This document shows, one piece after another, positions 26,418 through 34,775 of a stretch of 64,000 nt of DNA (the stretch's first letter is position 1; each line of letters begins with the position of its first letter). The stretch is from Candidatus Hadersleviella danica (lineage in GTDB: Bacteria > Chloroflexota > Anaerolineae > Promineifilales > Promineifilaceae), in assembly GCA_016711405.1 (NCBI GenBank), contig JADJSZ010000020.1, positions 1 to 64,000 of the forward strand, given 5' to 3'. The translations under genes and the position numbers were made by a program. The notes under the pieces are model-generated. The model was not told where the DNA came from, did no database searches, and was given only the letters and a program-made list of their open reading frames with translations.

Positions 26418-26504
26418 GAGATAGAGGATGGAGATAGAGATAGAGGGGAACGAAGTGGGCTGAATAACCGAGTTTCCTTTATCTCTATCTCTCGTCTCTA
26501 TCTA
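26418..26504. repeat. Spacer hairpin array, GAGATAGA units
   Basis: GATAGAGGATGGAGATAGAG is answered by CTTTATCTCTATCTCTCG after about 30 bp, between two leftward genes. Confidence 0.85.
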
Positions 26505-26506
26505 AG

Positions 26507-27007
26507 TTAGTGTTCCACAGTGACAGCTTCTAAGTCGAGAGCCATGAGGTAGCCGCGTGCCCGTTCGGTCAGGGGGTAACGGCCGACCAGCTTCCAGAAA
26601 TTGCGGCCGTGGTTGGCCTCCAACAGGTGCGCCAATTCGTGCATGACCACATATTCCAGCACAAAGCGGGGCAATTTGGCCAACCGATGGGAAATGCGAA
26701 TCGTCTGGTCGGCCGGGGTGCAACTGCCATACCGCTTGTCTTGTTGGGTAGACCATTGCAGAGATTGCCACTTGAGTTTGCCCTGAAAATACCGTTGATT
26801 CAAGTCATGGGCAATTTTGGCCAAATCGCCATCATCTAACTCCCGCCTCTGCTGGCGTTTGTCAATGCGCCCCTGCAATTTGGCAATGATGGGTTCCAAG
26901 TCGGCATCGCTCATGTGCGCGGGGGCTTGGATTTCTAACACGCCCCCCACCATGCGGGCCGAAACTGTTTTGCGTCGCTTGTCGCTACGGGTGATGTTGA
27001 TAGACAT
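26507..27007 (-). CDS. YgjP/WLM-type zinc metallopeptidase-like protein
   Basis: 166 residues from ATG 27007 (MSINITRSDKRRKTVSARMV). The frame is open further upstream, but only through spacer repeat sequence and the neighbouring GNAT gene, so I reject longer starts. The zinc site VVMHELAHLLEANHGRNFW (HExxH...H) and the block YGSCTPADQTIRISHRLAKL are the signature of the YgjP/DUF45 family of small SprT-like metallopeptidase-fold proteins. The substrate is unknown. It is leftward, after the GNAT gene. Confidence 0.85.
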   Translation of the reverse strand: MSINITRSDKRRKTVSARMVGGVLEIQAPAHMSDADLEPIIAKLQGRIDKRQQRRELDDGDLAKIAHDLNQRYFQGKLKWQSLQWSTQQDKRYGSCTPADQTIRISHRLAKLPRFVLEYVVMHELAHLLEANHGRNFWKLVGRYPLTERARGYLMALDLEAVTVEH

Positions 27008-27096
27008 GGGGGATGGGGGGATTGCGGAATGGGGAATGCGGATTGCGGATTGAACGCTGATCGACTGACCGACTGAGGGACTGAAAGACTGAATGA

Positions 27097-27930
27097 CTAC
27101 CCGAGCGGCCGTTGCCAGTAGTGGACGGCCGATTCGGGCACAAAGCCGAGGGATTGGTAAAGGGTGAGCGCGGCCGTGTGGGTGGCCCATGTACCGATGA
27201 GCAATTGGCCGCTGGATTGGCTCTGTACCCAATTGCCCACGGCCAGCAACAGTTGCCGCCCCAGTCCTTGCCGCTGGTAAGCGGGCAAAATCGCCAGTGG
27301 TTCCACTTGCCAACGGCCGTCCCGATGGGCGATTAAGGCGGCCACGCCCGCAAATCCTAGTTTATGCTCGAGAAAAAAAAGTTCATGGAAAGGAGGCAAC
27401 TGCTGGGCATCATAGGGTTGGTACCACGGCAACCCCTTAAAAGCCTTTTTGTACATGCCTGCAAAGAGGGTATTGGCGTTGGGCGGCCGCAAAACAAGCT
27501 CGAACCCAGCGGGGAAAACGGCCGTGGGTAAGCGCACCCCTTGGGGCAGAGCCAGCAACACCTCTTCATGTTCGGGCACAAAGCCGTTGGCGCGTAAAAA
27601 AGCGGCCGCTGGCTCGTGGGGGGCTTCCACGGCCGCCGAAAGGTCGGTGGCCTTGTCCCACCACCCTTCGGCCAACACCCGCTCCAACAAGGCACGGCCG
27701 ATGCCCCGCCGCCGATATTGGGGAATGACCCCACCCCACAAAGAGAACAAGTGGGGCAAGCCCGCCACGGCCGAAACGGCCGCATACCCCGCCAACTGCC
27801 CCTCCCACCACGCTCCCCAAACCTGCTCCTGCCCTGTCAGCATGGGTGTAGACCGCTCCAAAAAGCCATCCACCATGCGAATTGAATCCCCCAACGTCAT
27901 CTGTATATCAATCGGCTCAATTTTTAACAT
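27097..27930 (-). CDS. Protein with two GNAT acetyltransferase domains
   Basis: 277 residues, ATG 27930. N-terminal GNAT: LFSLWGGVIPQYRRRGIGRA, with the acetyl-CoA loop (RRRGIGRALLERVL) and FLRANGFVPEHEE. C-terminal GNAT: VEPLAILPAYQRQGLGRQLL, then LGTWATHTAALTLYQSLGF-like strands. Tandem-GNAT proteins often have one catalytic and one structural half; both acyl-CoA loops look intact here. The acceptor is unknown. The gene and the YgjP-like gene are separated by an array of GACTGAAAG units. Confidence 0.82.
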   Translation of the reverse strand: MLKIEPIDIQMTLGDSIRMVDGFLERSTPMLTGQEQVWGAWWEGQLAGYAAVSAVAGLPHLFSLWGGVIPQYRRRGIGRALLERVLAEGWWDKATDLSAAVEAPHEPAAAFLRANGFVPEHEEVLLALPQGVRLPTAVFPAGFELVLRPPNANTLFAGMYKKAFKGLPWYQPYDAQQLPPFHELFFLEHKLGFAGVAALIAHRDGRWQVEPLAILPAYQRQGLGRQLLLAVGNWVQSQSSGQLLIGTWATHTAALTLYQSLGFVPESAVHYWQRPLG

Positions 27931-27999
27931 GGAAGGGAGAGGTCAATGAACAATGAGTAATGAGTCTACTGAAAGGAGGTTTTTTAGATGAAATACATA

Positions 28000-28075
28000 A
28001 TAAATTATTTTTTCCCCTTTTTTTTTGCTTTTTTTCCTTTTCTCTTTTCCCCCAATTCCCTTTTTTTTTTTTTTA
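28000..28075. other. Strongly T-rich (pyrimidine) tract
   Basis: The + strand reads almost only T and C, with T runs of 9 and about 14 bases (around 28020-28028 and 28060-28074). It lies between the double-GNAT gene and mgsA, both leftward, so the transcript carries an A-rich leader just upstream of the GNAT gene. It is the sharpest composition break in the window. Confidence 0.8.
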
Positions 28076-28137
28076 CTCAGTAATGAGCAATGAACAAAAG
28101 TTAGCTGGTGGTTGGAAGCCAATAACCAATAACCAAT

Positions 28138-28599
28138 TTACATCTTATGCTGGAGCCGATTTTTGTAATCCTCAAAATCGGTGAGGCGGCGGTCGTATTC
28201 GGCCGCCATGAGGGGGGAAGAGATGAGGAAATCGGCCGTAGTGCGATTCATGGCCACAGGGATATTCCACACCACCGCCAGCCGCAAGAGCGCCTTCACA
28301 TCAGGGTCATGCGGCTGGGGAGCCAACGGATCCCAAAAAAAGATGAGGAAATCAATCTCCCCCTCGCTAATCTTTGCACCCACCTGCTGATCGCCGCCCA
28401 ATGGACCGCTTTGGAGCTTGGTAATGACCAACCCCAACCGGCGCGAGAGCAACGTACCCGTTGTGCCCGTCGCATACAAGCGATGTCGAGCGAGCGTCCC
28501 TTTGTTAAAGGTCGCCCACTCGAGCAAATCATCTTTCTTATTGTCATGCGCCACCAGCGCAATCTTCTTGGCCGAATCCATCGTCGAAATGAGAGCCAT
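28138..28599 (-). CDS. mgsA: Methylglyoxal synthase
   Basis: 153 residues, ATG 28599. Signature blocks: KKIALVAHDNKKDDLLEW with the phosphate-binding Lys, LYATGTTGTLL, LQSGPLGGDQQVGAKI with the catalytic Asp, IFFWDPLAPQPHDPDV and IPVAMNRTTADFLISSP. The enzyme turns dihydroxyacetone phosphate into methylglyoxal plus phosphate, an overflow bypass of lower glycolysis. The length matches the family. It is monocistronic between a T-rich tract and an ATTACGAA hairpin array. Confidence 0.95.
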   Translation of the reverse strand: MALISTMDSAKKIALVAHDNKKDDLLEWATFNKGTLARHRLYATGTTGTLLSRRLGLVITKLQSGPLGGDQQVGAKISEGEIDFLIFFWDPLAPQPHDPDVKALLRLAVVWNIPVAMNRTTADFLISSPLMAAEYDRRLTDFEDYKNRLQHKM

Positions 28600-28624
28600 G
28601 AGGAGGGGAGGGGGGAGTAAGGAA

Positions 28625-28711
28625 GGACGAATTACAAATTACGAAGTACGAATTACGAAATTATTTGATGGGCATCGTACTTCGTAACTCGTACTTTGTA
28701 ATTCGTACTTT
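28625..28711. repeat. Spacer hairpin array, ATTACGA heptamers
   Basis: GAATTACAAATTACGAAGTA and CGAATTACGAAATT face TACTTCGTAACTCGTACTTT and GTAATTCGTAC. It fills the spacer between the mgsA and MFS genes. A half-copy is at 5331-5350. Confidence 0.9.
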
Positions 28712-28713
28712 TA

Positions 28714-30051
28714 TTATGCCCCAACAGGCAGTTCTTGGGTATGGTCGGGCAAGAGCGTTTCGGCGTTGCGGAGGAGCGGGAAGAGGTAGCCGCCTAGCCC
28801 CGCCAAGGTGGCCATCAGCCCTGCAAAAATAATGATGAGAGCCATGCCTGCGCCGGGGCCGTTGCCCACCAGCCAGCCAAACATATTGGCCAGCCCCCCT
28901 TCACCTTGCATGGCGGGTTCCATCACAAAATCGGCCAATGGCCCCACCGATAGGGTGGCGATGGGATTGACAAACCACGCAATGAGACGGCGAATGGAAA
29001 AGACGCGCCCCTGTAAATCGGCTGGGACTTTGCGTTGCCAGATGGCCTGATTTGAGCCATTGATGATAGGCACGACGATGGCACTGCCAAAACTGGCCAC
29101 CGCCCACCATGTCCAGCTTTGCCCCACCCCCATCAGCATCAGCCCAATAAGGCCCGACCATGCCCAGCCGAGGAAGACCCCATGAACCAGCCGTTTGGGG
29201 CCGCCCCACAGGCTCATCAACAAGCCGCCCATCACCCCGCCAATGGCGCCCATTGAGTTGACACTGCCAAGGGTGAGGGCATCATTGCCTGTGCGAGCCA
29301 ACAACATGGGAGCCATAAGCGTGAAGCCCCATGTGGCAAAGAAATTGCCGACCATGAACAAAATTTGCAAACCCAGCAACGGTTTTCGTTGCCAAATGTA
29401 GCGGAAACCAAAGCCCGCCTCTTGCCAAACGCTCCCTCGGCTGGCCGCCCCTTCTTCGGTTACTTTGGGTTGGGGGATGAAGACGATGGCCAACGCCCCA
29501 ATGGCAAAACTGAAGGTGACGACATCTATGAGCAAAATGGTTTGCAGGCCGAACAAGCCAATGAGAGCCGCGGCCGCGATGGGGGCAAAAATGCGCGAGC
29601 CTTCGCCAGCCAGCGAAATCATGCCGTGGGCACGGCCGTATTGCTCCTTGGGCAACATCGTACTAATTGAGGCGGAGTAGGCGGGCCATTGAAACACCTC
29701 GGTTGCCCCCGCAATAAAAGCGGTGATGTAGAGATGCCACACCTCTAAAATGCCCATGCTGTACAGCACCAGCACGATAATGGTAGACACCCCCGCCCCA
29801 AAATCGCTGACCATCATCAGCAATTTGCGGCTGTAGCGGTCCACCACCACCCCCGCAAAGGGGCTGAGGACGAGCAGGGGCGTGACATAGAAGAAGCCGA
29901 CCAAGGCCAAGGCTGTCGCTTGCCCCGTTCGTTCATAAGCCCAAATCGTCAGGGCGAATTGGGTCATGGCCGTGCCAAGCATGGAGAGCAATTGTCCCGC
30001 CCAGACGATATAGAAGGCGGTCATACCAGTGGGTTGGTTTTTGGGATTCAT
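28714..30051 (-). CDS. Major facilitator superfamily exporter
   Basis: 445 residues, ATG 30051. It has twelve hydrophobic segments; the first is FYIVWAGQLLSMLGTAMTQF. The MFS signature between TM2 and TM3 is FAGVVVDRYSRKLLMMVSD, and a long central loop carries charged residues (IPQPKVTEEGAASRG). The overall pattern resembles the EntS/MFS_3 group of drug or siderophore exporters; the substrate is not predictable. It is bounded by hairpin arrays on both sides and is probably transcribed alone. Confidence 0.88.
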   Translation of the reverse strand: MNPKNQPTGMTAFYIVWAGQLLSMLGTAMTQFALTIWAYERTGQATALALVGFFYVTPLLVLSPFAGVVVDRYSRKLLMMVSDFGAGVSTIIVLVLYSMGILEVWHLYITAFIAGATEVFQWPAYSASISTMLPKEQYGRAHGMISLAGEGSRIFAPIAAAALIGLFGLQTILLIDVVTFSFAIGALAIVFIPQPKVTEEGAASRGSVWQEAGFGFRYIWQRKPLLGLQILFMVGNFFATWGFTLMAPMLLARTGNDALTLGSVNSMGAIGGVMGGLLMSLWGGPKRLVHGVFLGWAWSGLIGLMLMGVGQSWTWWAVASFGSAIVVPIINGSNQAIWQRKVPADLQGRVFSIRRLIAWFVNPIATLSVGPLADFVMEPAMQGEGGLANMFGWLVGNGPGAGMALIIIFAGLMATLAGLGGYLFPLLRNAETLLPDHTQELPVGA

Positions 30052-30055
30052 AAGA

Positions 30056-30131
30056 GTGGTTAGGGGTTAGTGGCTAGTGGTTAGTGAGTCGTCATGAACA
30101 ATTAACGATTTACAATTCACAATTCACAATT
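30056..30131. repeat. Spacer array of GGTTAGTG and AATTCACA units
   Basis: TTAGGGGTTAGTGGCTAGTG, then ATTTACAATTCACAATTCAC. Two different heptamers share one spacer between aat and the MFS gene. Confidence 0.8.
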
Positions 30132-30781
30132 CATTCCGCAAATGTCGTTTGCACTTGCAACGCTTGGCGCAAGCGGGCGCGGTATTGGGCACGGGGGATT
30201 TCGATAACGCCGAATTGGGCGAGGTGTTCGGTTTGGAATTGCACGTCGAGCAAGGCGTAGCCGCGCTGGCGCAGGTGTTGGACGAGGTAGACAAGGGCGA
30301 CTTTGCTGGCATCGGTGGCGCGGCTGAACATCGCCTCGCCCGCGAAGAGGCCGTTGAGCGAAACGCCGTATAAGCCGCCGACGAGTCGGCCGTCTTGCCA
30401 TGTTTCCACGCTGTGAGCCAACCCTTTGTGGTAGAGGCGCACATACGCCTCCAAAATCTGCTCGTCTATCCAACTACCATTGCGCCGAGGGTCGGCGCAG
30501 GCGGTGATAACCCCGCGAAAGTCGCGGTCGAGGGTGAGGAGAAAGCCGGGTTTGGCCGAGCGGCGCACCTCGGCCGTGATTAGCTCGCGCTGGGAGCCAG
30601 CGGCCGTTTCCACCACCGCCCGCTTGGCCGCCCGCATCAGCGAGCGCGGCATGTGGAACCCATCCAACGGCAAAATGGCGCGGGGGTTGGGGTCGTACCA
30701 GTAAATTTGTCCATCTATGGCCATCGGGAAAACCCCTTGGCGGTAGGCGGAGATGAGGAGGTCGGTGGTGAGGGTGGACAT
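30131..30781 (-). CDS. aat: Leucyl/phenylalanyl-tRNA-protein transferase
   Basis: 216 residues, ATG 30781. Family blocks in order: DLLISAYRQGVFPMAID, YWYDPNPRAILPLDGFHMPR, FRGVITACADPRR..GSWID, YVRLYHKGLAHSVETW, LVGGLYGVSLNGLFAGEAMF, SRATDASKVALVYLVQHL and LLDVQFQTEHLAQFGVIEI. The enzyme adds Leu or Phe from tRNA to proteins starting with Arg or Lys, making N-degrons for ClpS/ClpAP. It has the usual length. It lies directly downstream of an ArsR-type regulator on the same strand. Confidence 0.95.
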   Translation of the reverse strand: MSTLTTDLLISAYRQGVFPMAIDGQIYWYDPNPRAILPLDGFHMPRSLMRAAKRAVVETAAGSQRELITAEVRRSAKPGFLLTLDRDFRGVITACADPRRNGSWIDEQILEAYVRLYHKGLAHSVETWQDGRLVGGLYGVSLNGLFAGEAMFSRATDASKVALVYLVQHLRQRGYALLDVQFQTEHLAQFGVIEIPRAQYRARLRQALQVQTTFAE

Positions 30782-30836
30782 GGGGGGGAGGGGGGCAGAG
30801 GAGCGGATGAGCAGGGGGAGAACTAGCCACTAACCA

Positions 30837-31883
30837 CTAACCACTATTCACAAACTGGTACAACATTTCCACCACTCGCTCGAGGCCAGCGGGGCGGAGG
30901 GCGTAGACACGGCGGTCGTTTTCGCTGAGGGTGAGGCGCACGAGGCGGGCGAGGCGCAACGCTTGCAGGTGGTGGGTGAGGGTGGACGGCCGCAAACGCA
31001 ACTCCTGTGCTAGTTCGCCGGGGGCCAGCGGCCGTTCGGCCAACAAGCGCAAAATCCGCAAGCGGGTCGGGTCGGCCAACGCCTTGAGCACTTGGGGCAA
31101 ATCGGCGGGAACCACCTCGCCGGGCACGAGCGAGACAGCGGCCGGCCGTGCGCCGTAGGTGAAGAGCAAGCGGTTCTGGTCGAGGGGTAGGTCAATAATG
31201 AGCGGGGTGGACCAAAAAACGGGCGCGAACACAACTTCGTCTACGGCAAGGGGCAATTCGTAGCGCACCCCTTGGGATAACTCTTCAAACAGGGTTTCCA
31301 GCGGCAAATCGGCCGCCCACGCCTGTCCTTGTTCGGCCGCCGCCTGCAAATGGGGCAAGAGCCGCTCCTCTTCCTCGGCGAAAAACTCGCTGTAGAAGCT
31401 CTCGCAGGAGAGCAAAAATAGGTCGCCAAACTCGGCCGGCCGTGCCCAAAAATCGAGCATGGCACCAATTGTGGCGGGGGTTTGGAAGGGCTTTTCGTGG
31501 GCGGGCAATAACGCTTGGGTGCGGGTCACATCGGCCGCATCCCATGCCCCTTTTGCCTGTACTTCGTGCAAAATAGCCAGCAGTTCGGCAGGGGTGTGGT
31601 GGGTTGTTAGGAGAGCCAGCAGGCGTTCGGCAGGGGGGATACGGCCGAGTTCCGCCAGAACTGCGCGGCTATCCTTGGGCGCAGGTAAGCCATGCACCCA
31701 ATGGAGGGGCAGGAGTTTGGTGGCGCAAAAGCGTTGCAAAAAATCGCGCTCGGCCGTGGGCAGGCGGGCACGCACCCCAGCCGCCCACGACGGCCGTAAG
31801 CTGAACTGCTCTGGGTCGTGCAGAGCCATGAGACTAATGAAAAAGTCGTAGCCCGTAGCGATGTCCCAAGTCAGAGTGGGCAT
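30837..31883 (-). CDS. ArsR-type winged-helix transcriptional regulator with a large N-terminal domain
   Basis: 348 residues, ATG 31883. The C-terminal ~90 residues are an ArsR-like winged helix (LKALADPTRLRILRLLAERP, LAPGELAQELRLRPSTLTHH, LQALRLARLVRLTLSENDRR). The N-terminal ~240 residues (DIATGYDFFISLMALHDPEQ, then FLQRFCATKLLPLHWVHG) match the pattern of DUF5937-type regulators, where this part probably senses a ligand or partner. It has no Cys pair for metal sensing. Transcription is leftward into aat. Confidence 0.8.
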   Translation of the reverse strand: MPTLTWDIATGYDFFISLMALHDPEQFSLRPSWAAGVRARLPTAERDFLQRFCATKLLPLHWVHGLPAPKDSRAVLAELGRIPPAERLLALLTTHHTPAELLAILHEVQAKGAWDAADVTRTQALLPAHEKPFQTPATIGAMLDFWARPAEFGDLFLLSCESFYSEFFAEEEERLLPHLQAAAEQGQAWAADLPLETLFEELSQGVRYELPLAVDEVVFAPVFWSTPLIIDLPLDQNRLLFTYGARPAAVSLVPGEVVPADLPQVLKALADPTRLRILRLLAERPLAPGELAQELRLRPSTLTHHLQALRLARLVRLTLSENDRRVYALRPAGLERVVEMLYQFVNSG

Positions 31884-32269
31884 AAGGGGAGGGTAATTGT
31901 GAATGGTGAACGGTTAATCGTTAATGGTTAATTTGTTCGGTTATAGCTGAATTTTTTAGATAATAATCGAACGAAAGGGAGGTTGTCAAGAGGTTTTGTG
32001 TGGAAAATTCTCGTTTAATACAAGAAAATTGATTATTTTGTTGATTATTTTGCAATTTGGCTAAATAACAGCCCAAATTATGGGCTTAAGACAACAAGCC
32101 TATCTCCCCCAACGATTGGCAAAACGGCAGGGCGGGGTTGCTTGACACATCCCCCACTCCAAAAGATACTTGGCTTATTCAAAGATAGAGAATAGAGATA
32201 GAGATAGATAAACCTCTGTCAGCCACTCTCGATAACGACCCTCTTCTCCCAAGAACCCAGTACAAACCT
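31884..32269. other. AT-rich divergent promoter region upstream of asnS
   Basis: No gene is visible. The region separates divergent genes. It contains a perfect 12-bp direct repeat TTGATTATTTTG twice in tandem (32029-32052), a TTAATGGTTAAT-type array (31896-31930) and a GATAGAGATAGAG run (32184-32209) close to asnS. It is clearly richer in A+T than the flanking genes, consistent with two promoters. Confidence 0.5.
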
Positions 32270-33607
32270 ATGAGTACCCATATCACCATCCAAAATATCG
32301 GCCAATATGTTGGCCAAACTGTCACCCTGAAGGGGTGGCTATATGCCAGCACCCGCAAGGGCAAGTTGTTCTTCGGCCGTCTGCGCGACGGCTCGGGCAT
32401 GACCCAAATCGTCGCCTTCCAACCCGAAGTGGGCGACGAGACCTTTGAGGAGCTAAAACGGCTCGGCCAAGAATCGTCGCTCATTGTGACGGGCGAGGTG
32501 CGCGAAAACCCCAAAGCGCCGGGCATCCCCGCTGGCTACGAAGTCGGCGTGCAGAGTGTGCAGGTGTTGCAACACGTCGAAGAGTACCCCATCACTCCCA
32601 AGGAGCATGGGGTGGAGTTTTTGATGGACAACCGCCACCACTGGTTGCGCTCCAACCGCCAATGGGCCATTTTGCGGGTGCGGGCGACGATTAAGCGGGC
32701 CATCATGGATTTTTTGGATGGGCAAGGGTTCATCAACATGGATACGCCCATTATTACCCCCTCGGCCGCTGAAGGAACCAGCAACTTGTTCGCCCTGAAC
32801 TACTTCGACGAGACAGCTTATTTGGCCCAAACAGGCCAACTCTACAACGAGGCCAACATCATGGCCTTTGGCAAAGTGTACTGCTTTGGCCCCACCTTCC
32901 GCGCTGAAAAATCGAAAACCCGCCGCCACCTGACCGAATTTTGGATGGTAGAACCTGAGATAGCCTTCTTCGATTTAGATGACCTGATGGCACTTGAAGA
33001 GCAATTTGTGAGTTACATCGTCCAAACGGTGTTGCGCGAGCGCAAAGCGGAGCTGGAACTGTTGGAGCGAGACACAACCGCCCTCGAGAAGGTGTCGGGT
33101 TCGTTCCCACGCATCAGCTACGATGAGGCCATTGCCCTGCTGAAGGAGTTGCAGGAGAAAGAGAGCGACCCCGAGCGCAAGGCGGAGTTGGCCATTGAGT
33201 GGGGGGATGATTTTGGCTCGCCCCACGAAACGGTGCTGACCCAGCAATTTGAGAAGCCCGTGTTTGTCTATGGGTATCCCTCGGCCGTTAAAGCGTTCTA
33301 TATGGAGCCGTGGCCCGGCCGCCCCGAGGTGTGCAAAAGCGTGGACTTGCTCGCCCCCGAAGGGTATGGCGAAATCATCGGCGGGAGCGAGCGAATGAGC
33401 GACCCGGATTTGTTGCTGGAGGCGATCCACAAACACGAGTTGCCCCCCGAGCATTACCAGTGGTACATCGAGTTGCGCCAATATGGGAGCGTGCCCCACA
33501 GTGGCTTTGGACTAGGTTTGGAGCGCACTGTGGCATGGATTTGCGGCCTCGCCCACATCCGCGAAACGGCTCCTTTCCCGCGCATGTTAAAGCGGATGAG
33601 GCCATAA
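32270..33607 (+). CDS. asnS: Asparaginyl-tRNA synthetase
   Basis: 445 residues, ATG 32270. An N-terminal OB-fold anticodon domain (TLKGWLYASTRKGKLFFGRL, RDGSGMTQIVAF) precedes the class II core: motif 1 GFINMDTPIITPSAAEG, motif 2 FRAEKSKTRRHLTEFWMVEP, motif 3 GFGLGLERTVAWICGL. LNYFDETAYLAQTGQLY and the Asn-type LAPEGYGEIIGGSERM favour AsnRS over AspRS; there is no GAD insert. It charges tRNA-Asn in the cytoplasm. A GACTGACC hairpin array follows, then a flippase-like gene. Confidence 0.96.
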   Translation: MSTHITIQNIGQYVGQTVTLKGWLYASTRKGKLFFGRLRDGSGMTQIVAFQPEVGDETFEELKRLGQESSLIVTGEVRENPKAPGIPAGYEVGVQSVQVLQHVEEYPITPKEHGVEFLMDNRHHWLRSNRQWAILRVRATIKRAIMDFLDGQGFINMDTPIITPSAAEGTSNLFALNYFDETAYLAQTGQLYNEANIMAFGKVYCFGPTFRAEKSKTRRHLTEFWMVEPEIAFFDLDDLMALEEQFVSYIVQTVLRERKAELELLERDTTALEKVSGSFPRISYDEAIALLKELQEKESDPERKAELAIEWGDDFGSPHETVLTQQFEKPVFVYGYPSAVKAFYMEPWPGRPEVCKSVDLLAPEGYGEIIGGSERMSDPDLLLEAIHKHELPPEHYQWYIELRQYGSVPHSGFGLGLERTVAWICGLAHIRETAPFPRMLKRMRP

Positions 33608-33682
33608 AAGTCTCTCAGTCTCTCAGTTGGTCAGTCTATCAACCAGTGACTGACCGACTGAGAAACTGACCGACTGACCGAC
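33608..33682. repeat. Spacer hairpin array, CTCAGTCT/GACTGACC units
   Basis: TCTCTCAGTCTCTCAGTTGG is answered by GACTGACCGACTGAGAAACT. It reaches to within 2 bp of the next start codon (ATG 33684), so it forms the whole leader. Confidence 0.9.
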
Positions 33683-33683
33683 C

Positions 33684-34718
33684 ATGAAACGCATCATCAC
33701 CAGTAGGGTGTGGCAGATGGGGGCGTTGGCGGGGGTTGTCACGGCCGCCGCCATTTTTTTTGCCCTCTTCATAGATTTTGACCTTGTTTGGCATGAATTG
33801 CGCGGGGCAGATTGGCGTTGGTTGTTAGTGGCCGTGTTTGCCCTGTTGCTCTCCCTCATCTGCTATGCCGTGCGCTGGCGCATTTTGCTGGGTAACAAAC
33901 CCTCCTTTGGCTTCACCTTCCACGCCAGCAACATTGGCCACGGGGTCAACACGATTGTCCCCCTGCGGGCGGGCGAGGTAGCGCGGATTGCCCTGATGGG
34001 AAGCGAAGCCGAGGCGAAGGTCTCTTACACCGAGGCCGTCTCCAGCTATGTGGTGGAGCGCATGTTTGAGCAGGTGATGCGGCTGGTCGCCTTTGGCACG
34101 GCCGTGGCCTTGGGGGCGGGCGGTGTGGCCACCGAAAGTGCTTTGCTGGCGGTCATCACCCCCTTGTCGCTCGCCTTTCTGGCTCTGCTGTGGCTCTATC
34201 TGCACCAAGAACGGGTGCGGACCAGATGGCCGAAAAAGTTGGCCAAACTGCCTTACATCACCGAATCGTTCGCCCAGCGCAGTATCAACGGCTTTTTACA
34301 CAACCTCAATGCCGCCTCCAGCCCTCGCCAACTCACCCAAATTTTCCTCTGGTCGGGGCTGACATGGTTTTGGGCGGCCGTGTACCATGTGCTGGTTTTA
34401 GCGGCCGTGCCCCACCTCTTCCCCCGCGAAAGCTGGCTCCCCATTGCGCTGGCCGCCCTCGCCCTCTGCCCCCCTTCCGCCACCACCCAACCCATTATTT
34501 TCCAAACCATGTTGGCTCCCATCAGCTTGGCGGGCTACAGTGGCAGTGCCATTTTTGCCTACGCCATCCTCCTCAACGCCTCCCAATTGGTGGTGATGAA
34601 CCTGCTCGGCTTGTTGGGCCTCACCCGCATCGGCTTCTCGCTCCAAGCCCTGCGCGGCCTGCTCGGCCAACGCGAAGAAGTGCGCGAATTGGTGCGCGAA
34701 CAAAAACGGGCAGAGTAG
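33684..34718 (+). CDS. Flippase-like integral membrane protein (LPG synthase TM / UPF0104 family)
   Basis: 344 residues, ATG 33684, about eight membrane segments. Family marks: WHELRGADWRWLLVAVFALL, LICYAVRWRILLG, the block FTFHASNIGHGVNTIVPLRA followed by GEVARIALMG, and ERMFEQVMRLVAFGTA. These match the AglD/LPG-synthase TM-domain superfamily, multi-span proteins linked to lipid or glycolipid movement. There is no synthase domain. The substrate is unknown. No clear ribosome site is visible because the repeat array abuts the start. Confidence 0.83.
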   Translation: MKRIITSRVWQMGALAGVVTAAAIFFALFIDFDLVWHELRGADWRWLLVAVFALLLSLICYAVRWRILLGNKPSFGFTFHASNIGHGVNTIVPLRAGEVARIALMGSEAEAKVSYTEAVSSYVVERMFEQVMRLVAFGTAVALGAGGVATESALLAVITPLSLAFLALLWLYLHQERVRTRWPKKLAKLPYITESFAQRSINGFLHNLNAASSPRQLTQIFLWSGLTWFWAAVYHVLVLAAVPHLFPRESWLPIALAALALCPPSATTQPIIFQTMLAPISLAGYSGSAIFAYAILLNASQLVVMNLLGLLGLTRIGFSLQALRGLLGQREEVRELVREQKRAE

Positions 34719-34773
34719 AGGGATTGCGGAATGCGGAATGGGGAATGCGGAATAACCAGTAACCAGTAACCCC
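34719..34773. repeat. Spacer array of GCGGAAT and CCAGTAA heptamers
   Basis: GGATTGCGGAATGCGGAATG, then AACCAGTAACCAGTAACC. Two unit types fill the short spacer before the methyltransferase gene. Confidence 0.85.
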
Positions 34774-34775
34774 CT

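Noticed and set aside
26507..27313. A longer N-terminus for the YgjP-like protein
   Set aside because: The extra ~100 codons translate spacer heptamers and antisense of the GNAT gene. The family start is at 27007.
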